Positions 1 to 7,305 of a stretch of DNA of 64,000 nt are shown here, piece after piece. The notes under the pieces were generated by a model. It had not been told where the DNA came from and ran no database searches. It saw only the letters and a program-made list of their open reading frames with translations. Position 1 is the first letter of the stretch. Each line of letters starts with the position of its first letter. Source of the stretch: Flavobacterium sp. SLB02 (GTDB lineage Bacteria; Bacteroidota; Bacteroidia; Flavobacteriales; Flavobacteriaceae); contig NZ_CP045928.1 of NCBI RefSeq assembly GCF_009664855.1, positions 248,001 to 312,000 on the forward strand, given 5' to 3'. Made by a program: the position numbers and the translations under genes.

Positions 1-275
1 ACATTGATATTCCCAAAAACCGAATCGCCATCAATATTTATTCCTTTTACATCGTAATTATATTCGTATTGTCCCGGATCTCCTGTTCTGTATTTGTATT
101 GGTAAGTGTCGTTTACATGATACGTTTTTGCTTCTTCAGCTGTAATTGTTTTTCGGTCATCGGGCGTAATTACTTGTTTTAAAAACGAATTAATTTGCGG
201 TGGAGGAGGAGCGGAAGCTTTTCTACACGAAAGCGTAACAAGTAATAGAAATAAAATAAGGTAGTTTTTTTGCAT
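1..275 (-). CDS. Secreted lipoprotein, N-terminal part (runs off window)
   Basis: The reading frame starts at the ATG at 275 and stays open to the window edge, so only the first 91 or so residues are visible. It begins MQKNYLILFLLLVTLSCRK, a signal peptide with lipobox LSC, followed by a proline run (APPPPQ). It should be lipid-anchored in the envelope. The visible mature part is polar, with repeated Tyr/Asp patches (YQYKYRTGDPGQYEYNYD) that look like a small beta-rich domain. I do not recognise the family. It is a separate unit from the DUF3892 gene upstream; a weak half-site of the palindrome shared by neighbouring promoters lies about 35 bases upstream. Confidence 0.75.
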   Translation of the reverse strand, partial: MQKNYLILFLLLVTLSCRKASAPPPPQINSFLKQVITPDDRKTITAEEAKTYHVNDTYQYKYRTGDPGQYEYNYDVKGINIDGDSVFGNIN

Positions 276-307
276 AGGCGTTTTAGATAAAAAATTAAAT
301 ATATAAC

Positions 308-324
308 CAATATTTTCCGTATCT
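308..324 (-). promoter_or_regulatory. Weak half-site resembling the local TACGG palindrome
   Basis: On the minus strand this reads GATACGGAAAATATTGG. It has one TACGG half and the AAAATAyTGG extension that also follows the palindromes at 942-955 and 4463-4476, but the second half-site is missing and no good TAnnTTTG box follows at the expected spacing. The rest of the 276-571 gap shows only a repeated ATACTTTGT (near 341 and 371) and no convincing gene. Confidence 0.25.
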
Positions 325-571
325 GAAATCTAAAAATAGCAGATACTTTGTGGTGCTAAATCTAGTTAGAAATACTTTGTTTAAAATGCGTATTAGTACT
401 TGATTTTTAGCCTTTATCAGTTTCGTAAAGTGCAACTGTTTCCAGGAGTTCTTTTTCGAATTGATAAATGTTGTCGATGGTTTAAATTAGAAGGGATTTT
501 ATATTTATTAATAGTAAAATCCAAAATTCCTCAAAGCTTGATTATTTTTGAAATCAAAAGCCGTTTGTTTA

Positions 572-862
572 TTAATTACATTCAGGCAATTCTAATAAAT
601 TATTTTTCTCAGTAGTATCTGCTTCAGTCCTGAGGTATTTATTACCAGCTGCAGTTTTTGAAATTATCACATTTACCTTTTGGCCATAAGAATTGTTGAC
701 ATAAAATGCCCACTTATTATTTTCTATGCCCACAATTGCATCAGTTAAAGATAATTTCCATCTTGTTCCATTAAAATTTATTCCTCCAATGCTTAAAATA
801 CGTTCATGTATATTATATCTATCTGATTTATTTATACACTTTATTTCATGTAAATCTGCCAT
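572..862 (-). CDS. DUF3892-like small protein
   Basis: This 96-residue protein has the pattern I associate with DUF3892: an N-terminal beta strand HEIKCINKSDR, an IGG turn (ILSIGGINFNG), a conserved RWKLSLTDAIVGIE segment, a WAFYV strand, and near the C-terminus YLRTEADTTEKNNLLELPEC. There is no signal peptide or membrane segment, so it should be cytoplasmic. The biochemical function of the family is unknown. It is a single gene with its own promoter; the vWA operon upstream ends at the terminator at 1000-1028. That promoter carries the palindrome also found before the cassette at 1052-4392 and before the gene at 7508, which suggests common control. Confidence 0.7.
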   Translation of the reverse strand: MADLHEIKCINKSDRYNIHERILSIGGINFNGTRWKLSLTDAIVGIENNKWAFYVNNSYGQKVNVIISKTAAGNKYLRTEADTTEKNNLLELPECN

Positions 863-911
863 TTTTTCTTAATTTTAATTAGTTAATTTATTTATGTATC
901 AAACTTTTATA

Positions 912-955
912 CAAATGTAAAACCAATAAAAACCAGTATTTTATGGAAATCCGTA
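912..955 (-). promoter_or_regulatory. Promoter with TAyGG-N4-CCrTA palindrome, before DUF3892
   Basis: On the minus strand the palindrome TACGG-ATTT-CCATA (942-955) is followed after 22 bases by TACATTTG (912-919), which matches the Bacteroidota -7 consensus TAnnTTTG. The bases after the palindrome, AAAATACTG, are the same as in the site at 4463-4476. The palindrome lies where a -33 element or an activator site would be. Confidence 0.6.
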
Positions 956-999
956 ATCAGATAAGATTTGGAAATAATTTTTGAAGATTTTATAAATAG

Positions 1000-1028
1000 A
1001 AAAAAGAGGACAATAAAATTCCTCTTTC
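1000..1028 (-). terminator. Terminator of the vWA/TerB cassette
   Basis: On the minus strand AAAGAGGA and TCCTCTTT form an 8-bp stem with a 9-base loop followed by a T-rich tract. It lies 24 bases beyond the stop codon of the vWA lipoprotein gene. Confidence 0.75.
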
Positions 1029-1051
1029 AATTCGTTAGTTTTGGGTAGCGC

Positions 1052-1957
1052 TTATTCTTTATTTAGAATAAAATCTTTAATAATTTTCTCCATATTGGAT
1101 GGCAAATCAGCATTTTTAATTTCAAAATTGGTTATTTTCATTTCAGTAAACCATTTCGACCAATACGCTCTGATTACTTTTTCTTCGTATGGATTTTTTT
1201 TGTCCGGATTTATTCCTAAAACTAAAACTTCGAGATTCGATAAATCATCATTGGCTTTAATAAAACCAAAATCCTGCTCATCAAATTTTTTATCCCAATC
1301 TTTTGTATTTAAGCCGTTTTTTCGAATAAGTTCAGGAGTAATATAAGTGGTTCGGTTTCCTTCTTTCATTACAGTAGTCTCATAAAACATATAACCATCA
1401 GTCAATATGATAAGAATATTTCTGTATTTGTTTTCAATACATTGATCCTTTACTTTACTGTCAAAAAAACTCCAAATGTCTGATCCTACATATTTATTAT
1501 CTTTTATGGCCGACTCATAAATTTTGGATGTCTGCGAAGCATAATCTGAATTTATAGAATTTAATAATTCTTTTGAAGCATTATTTTTATCGATACTAAT
1601 TCTCAAATTCTGTGCAATTGTATTAATTGCGGCATCAAGAGGTTCCGGGTTAAAAAACAATTGCATCTTATCATTGATCTGTCGGATTCTTTTTGATTTT
1701 AGATGTTGGGTAAAAGCTTCAGAAACTGATTTTATATAGCCTAAATCCCTTTGGTAATATTCCATAGTGGGGTTCGGATTTTTTTCAAGGCTAATTCGAT
1801 CCGACAAATCAAGGAGTATACTAATGTTATAATCTTCAGAAACAGTACTTTTTACAGGAACTTCTGTTTCTTCTTTATAAGATTCTTTCTTGCATGAAAA
1901 AGTAGAGACGACTAAGAAAAACATCGCCATTATGGTAAAAATATTTTTCATAGCCAT
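1052..1957 (-). CDS. vWA-like domain lipoprotein
   Basis: About 300 residues with a lipoprotein signal ending FSC (Cys22 or 20 depending on start). The mature part looks like a von Willebrand A domain: the first strand ISILLDLSDRI carries a MIDAS-like DLSDR in which the usual second Ser is replaced by Arg, and a later strand is NILIILTDGYMF with the expected TDG. Between them is a long helical insertion and a GSDIWSFFDSK segment. It should sit on the periplasmic face of a membrane. The ATG at 1957 overlaps the upstream stop by one base (TAATG); a second ATG at 1951 is equally possible. Last gene of the six-gene cassette. vWA proteins paired with TerB-like proteins are known from Ter-type stress systems; that this is such a system is inference. 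Confidence 0.7.
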   Translation of the reverse strand: MAMKNIFTIMAMFFLVVSTFSCKKESYKEETEVPVKSTVSEDYNISILLDLSDRISLEKNPNPTMEYYQRDLGYIKSVSEAFTQHLKSKRIRQINDKMQLFFNPEPLDAAINTIAQNLRISIDKNNASKELLNSINSDYASQTSKIYESAIKDNKYVGSDIWSFFDSKVKDQCIENKYRNILIILTDGYMFYETTVMKEGNRTTYITPELIRKNGLNTKDWDKKFDEQDFGFIKANDDLSNLEVLVLGINPDKKNPYEEKVIRAYWSKWFTEMKITNFEIKNADLPSNMEKIIKDFILNKE

Positions 1958-3225
1958 TAATTTTTAGAATATACTAAATGTTGAAAATCAGGATCAACCA
2001 GGTTTAATTTACTTAAATGTTCTTCTGACGAAAGATCACAACTTTCCAGTAATTCGGTTTTTTCTGTGTAGGGCAGAGCGATTTCTGTATTAATAGCCTG
2101 AAACCATCCTTCTTTATATTGATGATGATAATGCAGATATTCTTTTACAGGAAATACAAAACCATCAATTTTAGACTGAAGCTCAGAGATCTTTCCGTTT
2201 ATGGTAACTATTTGTTGTTTGAAATCATTGACTTTATTTACATAATCTGTTTTTAGTTTTTCTAAATCGATGAGGTTTTCTCTTTTGCCTCTTATAAATG
2301 CTCTTATTTTATCGATGTTTTCAAACTCTTTCATCACAAAATCAAAAACAAGTCCCCAAATAATATAGACTACAAATCCGGCGAAAATAATCATCCAAAA
2401 TTCAGCTTCGCCTAAAGCAATATTTAAGTTGTAAGGTGCAGAATCTGTAGTTTTATTAAACTCATATATTTTCTTTTCGATTTGATAGGCCAATAAAGCA
2501 TCGAATAAAAAGGTGGTTACAAAAAGAGCAATCATCCTGAAAACATTTTTAACTCCTTTTCCTTTTTGCACCATATGAATGACATAACCTAGTCCCATAA
2601 ATACAAACGGAATCGTCGTTACCAAAACGCCTTCAAGCCAGCTTGCCTTAAAAGAATTCGTTAATGCATTGGCATCAAAAATGGCAGCAGTTAAACTGTC
2701 ATTCGCAAACTCTTTGAAAAATGCTGAATAAGATGCTGAAATATAAAACACTAAGACATAAAGCGTTATTGGTAATAATAAGAACAAACCAATATAAAAC
2801 TGCGCTTTTAAACCTTTACCATCTTCGATGCCGTACTTATCAGGATTGCGTTTTACTTCGATGATTTCGTTTTTAATCTCGTCGATTTCAGTATTAATAT
2901 CCTGTTCTTTCTTTTCATAAATACCTATGGCAGCTTCAGATTTTTTAAGTTCAGTTCTGTTTTTTTCCTGCTCTTCTTTATAAGGTTGTTTGAGTCGGTC
3001 TTGCTCTAACTTTTGTTTTCGGCATTGATCTTCAAAACTCATGTATAAATTTTGCAGACAGGCTTTTAAAACAATAGGTTTTCCGGTTGCTTTTATCGAT
3101 GCAGCAAAACCGCTTTGATAATAGGTTATTCTGATTTGTTCTCTGTCATCTTCATTCTCGTCTAAAGTTTTGATGTGAGAATCCTCCGTTTTCTTTAAAC
3201 TAAATAGATGTGCTAGTGGTTTCAT
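1957..3225 (-). CDS. Four-TM coiled-coil membrane protein, unknown function
   Basis: 422 residues. An N-terminal cytoplasmic part (1-70) is followed by a long charged coiled coil (about 75-135, rich in Lys/Glu), four predicted membrane segments (about 143-165, 198-217, 228-248 and 275-298), a second coiled coil (about 305-355) and an acidic C-terminal tail. There is no signal peptide, so both coiled coils and the tail are probably cytoplasmic. I recognise no family. It starts 3 bases after the TerB-like gene and its stop overlaps the start of the vWA gene, so all three are probably translationally coupled and may act together at the inner membrane. Confidence 0.75.
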   Translation of the reverse strand: MKPLAHLFSLKKTEDSHIKTLDENEDDREQIRITYYQSGFAASIKATGKPIVLKACLQNLYMSFEDQCRKQKLEQDRLKQPYKEEQEKNRTELKKSEAAIGIYEKKEQDINTEIDEIKNEIIEVKRNPDKYGIEDGKGLKAQFYIGLFLLLPITLYVLVFYISASYSAFFKEFANDSLTAAIFDANALTNSFKASWLEGVLVTTIPFVFMGLGYVIHMVQKGKGVKNVFRMIALFVTTFLFDALLAYQIEKKIYEFNKTTDSAPYNLNIALGEAEFWMIIFAGFVVYIIWGLVFDFVMKEFENIDKIRAFIRGKRENLIDLEKLKTDYVNKVNDFKQQIVTINGKISELQSKIDGFVFPVKEYLHYHHQYKEGWFQAINTEIALPYTEKTELLESCDLSSEEHLSKLNLVDPDFQHLVYSKN

Positions 3226-3228
3226 AAC

Positions 3229-3624
3229 TTAGGAATTTAATTGACTAATAATTTCTTCTTTCTGAACATTTTTCTGAACGCAATCAATAAGATAACTGGA
3301 TAAATCATTGATGTTTTCATCCAGAAAATTAAATTTCCTGCAATACTTTTTCAGCATATTTTCTTCGTCATCGGTAATTTTACCATCTGCCCAAATAATT
3401 CTTGTAAAATCGTACAGGTATTCGATTTTGATAGTTAAGTTTTCCGGTATAATCAATTCCGTATTTATAGGATTCAGAAAAAGTTTATCGAGTTCCTCTC
3501 TCGGAATTCCGCGCTCATCTGCAAAGTGATACAGCATTTGAAGTTCTAAAACATCAAATTGATCATCAGATAATGCCATTTGATATAATCTTAAAAAATG
3601 GCTTTTTAGTTCTAGTGTTATCAT
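3229..3624 (-). CDS. TerB-like helical protein
   Basis: 131 residues, all alpha by eye, with two similar half-motifs as in the TerB fold: SDDQFDVLELQMLYHFADERGI near the N-terminus and IIWADGKITDDEENMLKKYCRKF near residues 72-95. The second has the ADG-x-I-x-x-x-E signature that binds metal in TerB proteins; the first keeps only acidic residues. It is shorter than classical TerB (about 150). There is no signal, so it is cytoplasmic. Its ATG overlaps the stop of the Excalibur gene by four bases (ATGA), and the coiled-coil membrane protein gene begins 3 bases after its stop. A role in membrane-linked stress sensing is inferred from the family. Confidence 0.65.
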   Translation of the reverse strand: MITLELKSHFLRLYQMALSDDQFDVLELQMLYHFADERGIPREELDKLFLNPINTELIIPENLTIKIEYLYDFTRIIWADGKITDDEENMLKKYCRKFNFLDENINDLSSYLIDCVQKNVQKEEIISQLNS

Positions 3625-3947
3625 TGGTTTTGGTTATTTTTAGGTAAATTTTCGCATGCGATTCCGTCATTATCATTGTCCAGATTTTTGTAACAGCTTC
3701 TATTACTGTCAAACGTTGACTGAGCTTGTCCCTGTGTTTTAAAATCGCCACAAGTTTTAGTTGGACAATTTGAATTGGATGAATCTGATGAGTCTGAGCA
3801 GGAAATAGCGAAACCGATTGTCATTGTTATTAGTATCAGTACCAAGCATCCGTTATTCTTGCCTGAATACGATTTAGATCCGGTTTTGGTAAAATGTGGT
3901 TGAACATATGTTCCGTCTTTTTTAAAGTATCCTTTTCTGTATCCCAT
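3621..3947 (-). CDS. Membrane-anchored Excalibur-domain protein
   Basis: 108 residues. The N-terminal part is basic and aromatic (MGYRKGYFKKDGTYV), followed by one hydrophobic segment (about 33-49, CLVLILITMTIGFAISC), a Ser/Asp linker, and a C-terminal Excalibur calcium-binding domain: CGDFKTQGQAQ, then the signature DNDNDGIACE, in which the D-x-D-x-DG loop and Cys-Glu are intact. The paired cysteines suggest an oxidising extracytoplasmic location for that domain. It lies 2 bases after the DUF4236 gene and overlaps the TerB-like gene by 4 bases. Excalibur domains are calcium-binding and usually sit in surface proteins; here the domain may give the cassette a Ca2+-sensing or envelope-facing part. 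Confidence 0.75.
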   Translation of the reverse strand: MGYRKGYFKKDGTYVQPHFTKTGSKSYSGKNNGCLVLILITMTIGFAISCSDSSDSSNSNCPTKTCGDFKTQGQAQSTFDSNRSCYKNLDNDNDGIACENLPKNNQNQ

Positions 3948-3949
3948 GA

Positions 3950-4180
3950 TTATAAATGTTTTATTGTAAAGATTAAGAATGCGGTGATTCCTATAAATCC
4001 AAATAGTACAAGACAGCCGCTATTTTGATATCGTACTCCTGATATACCAGTTTTTACAGAATAGCCGTTTTTACTAAATGAACCCATCTTTGTTCGTAAA
4101 CTCGGAGAAATCCCTGATTTACTGATATTAAATCCAAGTCCTCCTCCGAGTTTTATTCTTTTTTGAAATCGAAAGCCCAT
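3950..4180 (-). CDS. DUF4236-domain membrane protein
   Basis: 76 residues. The N-terminal half (MGFRFQKRIKLGGGLGFNISKSG) matches the start of DUF4236 as I know it: a basic FRFxKRIKLG motif, then a Gly-rich strand and SKSG. The C-terminal half has a hydrophobic segment (about 54-73) suitable as a membrane anchor. The function of the family is unknown. Second gene of the cassette, 5 bases after the Cys-rich protein gene and 2 bases before the Excalibur gene. Confidence 0.7.
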   Translation of the reverse strand: MGFRFQKRIKLGGGLGFNISKSGISPSLRTKMGSFSKNGYSVKTGISGVRYQNSGCLVLFGFIGITAFLIFTIKHL

Positions 4181-4185
4181 TAATT

Positions 4186-4392
4186 TTAGCTTTTATGGCA
4201 TTCGTTGCAACAATTTTTGCAACCATCTGATTTAGAGTATGTTTTTTTTGCTTCTTCGACTGCAGGTTCACAGCTTGCAAAACTCCCTAAGAATTTCTTA
4301 CTTATGATGCTTTGAAAATATTGGCATACATCAGTATGAACTTCATGATCTCCACTTGATTGTGCAGTGTTGTTTACATAATAATTTTTCAT
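4186..4392 (-). CDS. Small Cys/His-rich protein, probable metal binder
   Basis: 68 residues with no signal peptide. Six cysteines and several histidines are arranged as C24, C41 and a C-terminal cluster GCKNCCNECHKS, which suggests zinc or another metal. The start MKNYYVNN and the SGDHEVHTDVC segment look like a conserved small-protein family, but I cannot name it. It is the first gene of the cassette; its ATG lies about 40 bases downstream of a TAnnTTTG promoter with the shared palindrome. Confidence 0.6.
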   Translation of the reverse strand: MKNYYVNNTAQSSGDHEVHTDVCQYFQSIISKKFLGSFASCEPAVEEAKKTYSKSDGCKNCCNECHKS

Positions 4393-4432
4393 GATTTTAA
4401 GTTTTAATGTTACATTATGATTTTTAACAATT

Positions 4433-4476
4433 CAAACTTAAACCTATTTGAAATCAGTATTTTACGGAAATCCATA
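4433..4476 (-). promoter_or_regulatory. Promoter with TAyGG-N4-CCGTA palindrome, before the vWA/TerB cassette
   Basis: On the minus strand TATGG-ATTT-CCGTA (4463-4476) is followed after 22 bases by TAAGTTTG (4433-4440), a match to TAnnTTTG. Spacing, palindrome and the downstream AAAATACTG agree with the site before DUF3892. It lies just past the terminator of the response regulator operon, so the cassette has its own promoter. Confidence 0.65.
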
Positions 4477-4501
4477 ATCACCTTTTTTTAATTTTAAGCC
4501 A

Positions 4502-4526
4502 TAAAAAAAGCCCCCGAAGGAGCTTT
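4502..4526 (-). terminator. Terminator of the kinase/regulator operon (UUCG loop)
   Basis: On the minus strand AAAGCTCC-TTCG-GGGGCTTT is followed by a run of T. The 8-bp stem has one G-U pair and a stable UUCG tetraloop. It lies 29 bases past the stop of the response regulator. Confidence 0.9.
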
Positions 4527-4554
4527 ATAGAATTAATAATATTATAACGAAACT

Positions 4555-5223
4555 TTAAATAATACCCATATCTTTTGCAATAGAAACGAGATGAACAGTA
4601 TTGTTTGCTTTAAAAAAATCTTTTAGTTTAGAAAGTCTTTTTTCCATTGCACTTTTGCTGTTGGCTTTGACATCGGAGTTTTTAAAAATCTCTACAATCT
4701 CATCCTGCGAAGTACCGTCAGACAAATGTTTTAAGATTTTAATATCGATATCGTCAATCTCGTAATTGTTTTTTTCCTGCAATGCCGAAGCAACTTCAGG
4801 AGAAATATATTTTCCTTCAGAGGTCGAAATAAGATGTATTGCTTTTTTTAATTCTTCAATGCTGGTCAAACCTTTTAATACAAAACCATCAATATCAGCA
4901 TTATCAAAAAGAGATTTTATGCGGTAACTTTTATCTTCTACAGAATACGCTATAATTTTAATATCAGGCTGTAATTCTCTAACTTTTTGAACCAGCTCAT
5001 CACCACTGGCAATTTTTACTTCCCGATGATCTGTTTTGAATGAGAGATCACTAATTAATAAATCATACGGTTCATTTTTATGAATAGCAGCACGTATTTT
5101 TAAAAACGCATCATCACAATATTTTGAATGTTGAAAATCGACAATATTTAAATCTTTTAAAACTTGTTCAATTCCTAAACTGATAGCATCAAGATCTTCG
5201 GCTATTATTACTTTTTTAAACAT
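4555..5223 (-). CDS. Response regulator with C-terminal HTH
   Basis: 222 residues. The N-terminal receiver domain (1-125) has the acidic pocket near D10, the phospho-acceptor D59 in LLISDLS, and a Lys in FVLKGL (switch region). After a linker, the C-terminal part (about 150-222) looks like a divergent LuxR/NarL-type helix-turn-helix: DIKILKHLSDGTSQDEIVEIF, then SAMEKRLSKLKDFFKANN. The partner kinase gene ends 6 bases upstream, so the two form a standard pair. A dimeric NarL-type regulator would suit the palindrome TACGG-N4-CCGTA found before three neighbouring transcription units; that link is inference. Confidence 0.85.
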   Translation of the reverse strand: MFKKVIIAEDLDAISLGIEQVLKDLNIVDFQHSKYCDDAFLKIRAAIHKNEPYDLLISDLSFKTDHREVKIASGDELVQKVRELQPDIKIIAYSVEDKSYRIKSLFDNADIDGFVLKGLTSIEELKKAIHLISTSEGKYISPEVASALQEKNNYEIDDIDIKILKHLSDGTSQDEIVEIFKNSDVKANSKSAMEKRLSKLKDFFKANNTVHLVSIAKDMGII

Positions 5224-5229
5224 AGGCTT

Positions 5230-6933
5230 TTATTTAGGCAGCGTTATTTTTACTTTGAAACTTTTTTCCGGTTCAGAGTCAAAAGTAATAGTTCCTTTTA
5301 TAGATAAAATACGGTTTTCCATACTTTGCAAGCCATTTTTTACAATTTGATCTATTTTACATCCTTTTCCGTTATCTGAATAATTGATTATGATAGTATT
5401 TGTGGTACTTTCGAACTTTAAAACCACTACGTGTGCACTACTGTGTTTTTTCATGTTGACCATTAATTCCTGTAATACTCTCTGGATAGTCACTTTTTTA
5501 ATTTCGTCGATGCTTTCCCAATTTACTTTATCGATGTTGGTAATACTAACATTGGTTTCATTACTATTATAGGTCGAAAGCATTTCCTTTAGATTAGCGG
5601 CATAATTTATTCCGGTATCGATACTATTGTTTTCTCTCGAAATTCCGCGAACTCGGGTATAAATATGATTCAGTTTTTGTAATAAATTTTCTTTTACCTC
5701 TTCTTTAGTCAAAGATTGCGTTTGTGTATAAGTTATGGCATAAAAAACGTCATTTGCCAGTTCATCATGAATGTCTTTGGCAATTCTGGTTTCGGTATCG
5801 TAGGCAGTTTTTATTTTTTCGATCCGATTTCTATTTTGATAAAACTTTCTCAAATACAGTAATAAAAGAAACAATGAAACGATACCAATTATAAAAAATA
5901 ACCTTTGATATCTTGCTTCCTGCAGCGATAATTCATTCTCCGCTTTTTGTAAACGCAGTTTTTGGTTTTCGTCTTTTTCTTTTTTAGAATCGTATTTAAT
6001 TTTGGCAAACTTGTTTTTAAAGTTGTTGCGAACCTTTATAATACTATCATTTATAGTAATATACTTTTGAGCATATTGTACATTCTTATTTCCCGAATCA
6101 TTCGAAATTAAAAATGACAAAGCTTTCAAGCGTTCATCAACACTATTAAATCTTGTAGCGATTTCATAGGCTGATTGTGCATATTGATTCGATTTTTTAG
6201 AATCGGTTTTTAAAAAATATTCTGCGAGGTGTAAATTGCTTTCGATGCTTCCGTAAAAATCATCTATTTGTTTTCTTAATTGATAACCTTCGTTCATTAA
6301 TGAAAGTCCCTTTTCAATCTGTCCCTTTTTAAAATAAGCAAAACCTAGGTTGTCAAATATCCCCGCTTTTTTTTGCAGGTCTTTATCAAGAAGTTTTTTA
6401 TCAAGTATAGATTCTAAAATTTGAATGGCTTCATCGTATTTTTTTTGATGAATAAAAACAGTTGCAATGTTATTTAAAGGAGATTGTTTTGATACTTCAT
6501 CGGTACAATCTGCGATAGCTTCGTTGTAATAATAGATCGCATCATTATACAGAGAAAGTTCTTTATCCGCAATTCCAAAGAAGTTATTTATAGCAGCGCT
6601 GTATATATCTTTCTTTTTAAGATAAGGCAAAGCTTCTGTTAGTGTTTCTTTACTTCCATAATAATCGCCGTTTATTTGCTGAATAGAGGCCATTTGAATA
6701 AGATTGTATACAATATTACTGCTGTCTTTTGTGAACTCAAATGCTATTTTGGATTTGTTAAAGTAGTAAAAAGCACTATTAAAGTTTTTTGATTGAAAGT
6801 GGTTTATTCCTTTAGATCTCAAAACACCAGCTTCATTTGAAGTCGATTTAGACTTTATAGAAGGAGTTGTTGTTTCTTTACACGAAACAAAAAAAAGGAA
6901 TATAATAAATAAAAAAAACGGGGACCGTAACAT
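5230..6933 (-). CDS. TPR-containing sensor histidine kinase
   Basis: 567 residues. It starts with a hydrophobic signal ending FVSCKE (Cys18, possible lipoprotein processing), followed by a TPR-like helical region (about 35-290) with repeats such as AFYYFNKSKIAF, AIYYYNEAIADC and AIQILESILD. A coiled coil (about 300-340) leads to one TM segment (about 343-362). The cytoplasmic kinase has an HisKA_3-type H-box, KDIHDELAND with His near 388, and a HATPase with SDNGKGC and NGLQSMENRI. This is the periplasmic-TPR kinase type common in Bacteroidota. It lies 50 bases after a small lipoprotein gene and 6 before the regulator. The signal sensed is unknown. Confidence 0.9.
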   Translation of the reverse strand: MLRSPFFLFIIFLFFVSCKETTTPSIKSKSTSNEAGVLRSKGINHFQSKNFNSAFYYFNKSKIAFEFTKDSSNIVYNLIQMASIQQINGDYYGSKETLTEALPYLKKKDIYSAAINNFFGIADKELSLYNDAIYYYNEAIADCTDEVSKQSPLNNIATVFIHQKKYDEAIQILESILDKKLLDKDLQKKAGIFDNLGFAYFKKGQIEKGLSLMNEGYQLRKQIDDFYGSIESNLHLAEYFLKTDSKKSNQYAQSAYEIATRFNSVDERLKALSFLISNDSGNKNVQYAQKYITINDSIIKVRNNFKNKFAKIKYDSKKEKDENQKLRLQKAENELSLQEARYQRLFFIIGIVSLFLLLLYLRKFYQNRNRIEKIKTAYDTETRIAKDIHDELANDVFYAITYTQTQSLTKEEVKENLLQKLNHIYTRVRGISRENNSIDTGINYAANLKEMLSTYNSNETNVSITNIDKVNWESIDEIKKVTIQRVLQELMVNMKKHSSAHVVVLKFESTTNTIIINYSDNGKGCKIDQIVKNGLQSMENRILSIKGTITFDSEPEKSFKVKITLPK

Positions 6934-6983
6934 AAAAGATACTTTCCCCGAATTTACTAATTAATTATAGATATTTACTAGAA

Positions 6984-7157
6984 TTAATTTTTTATTGGTG
7001 GTGGTGGAACTGTTATTGGTAGATCTCCAGGACCTTCAGCGTACGCTGGTACTTCGGGTTTAATATTTGCTTTAGTATCTTCGAAATCGTCAGAAGTGCA
7101 AGAAATTACAGTCGTTGTCAATAGTGCAAACGCACCCAAAATAAATATTTTTTTCAT
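6984..7157 (-). CDS. 57-residue lipoprotein upstream of the kinase
   Basis: This short gene has an ATG at 7157 and a stop at 6984-6986. The product begins MKKIFILGAFALLTTTVISC, a clear signal peptide with lipobox and Cys20, followed by an acidic stretch (TSDDFED) and a proline-rich end (PITVPPPPIKN). After processing only about 37 residues remain. It lies 50 bases upstream of the sensor kinase on the same strand with no terminator between, so it is probably the first gene of the operon. A role as accessory or signal protein for the kinase is possible but not shown. Confidence 0.7.
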   Translation of the reverse strand: MKKIFILGAFALLTTTVISCTSDDFEDTKANIKPEVPAYAEGPGDLPITVPPPPIKN

Positions 7158-7194
7158 GATTTTATGAATTAAAAATTGGACATGGGTATTGCTG

Positions 7195-7211
7195 TCCGGA
7201 ACTTTTCCGGA
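7195..7211. promoter_or_regulatory. Palindrome upstream of the lipoprotein/kinase operon
   Basis: TCCGGAA-CTT-TTCCGGA is a perfect 7-bp inverted repeat with a 3-base centre, 38 bases upstream of the lipoprotein start codon. It could be an operator or a leader hairpin. It differs from the TACGG-N4-CCGTA sites in half-site and spacing. A longer imperfect repeat, GGGAAGT ... ACTTCCC, spans about 7237-7290. Confidence 0.4.
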
Positions 7212-7305
7212 GGTTGATTTAATGCAATACCAAATTGTTTTTTTGGGAAGTGAAGTGCGTAGAACTGTAAGAGGTTGATTTATACTTCCCGGATAAATCT
7301 TGTCT

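Noticed and set aside
400-615. 71-codon plus-strand frame overlapping the end of the DUF3892 gene
   Set aside because: It is made of low-complexity Phe/Ile/Leu residues, overlaps a better gene, and lies in AT-rich spacer.
7195-7211. TCCGGAA palindrome considered as a fourth site of the TACGG-N4-CCGTA family
   Set aside because: The CGG-to-CCG spacing is 7 rather than 4, the flanks differ, and no -7 box lies at 21-22 bases.
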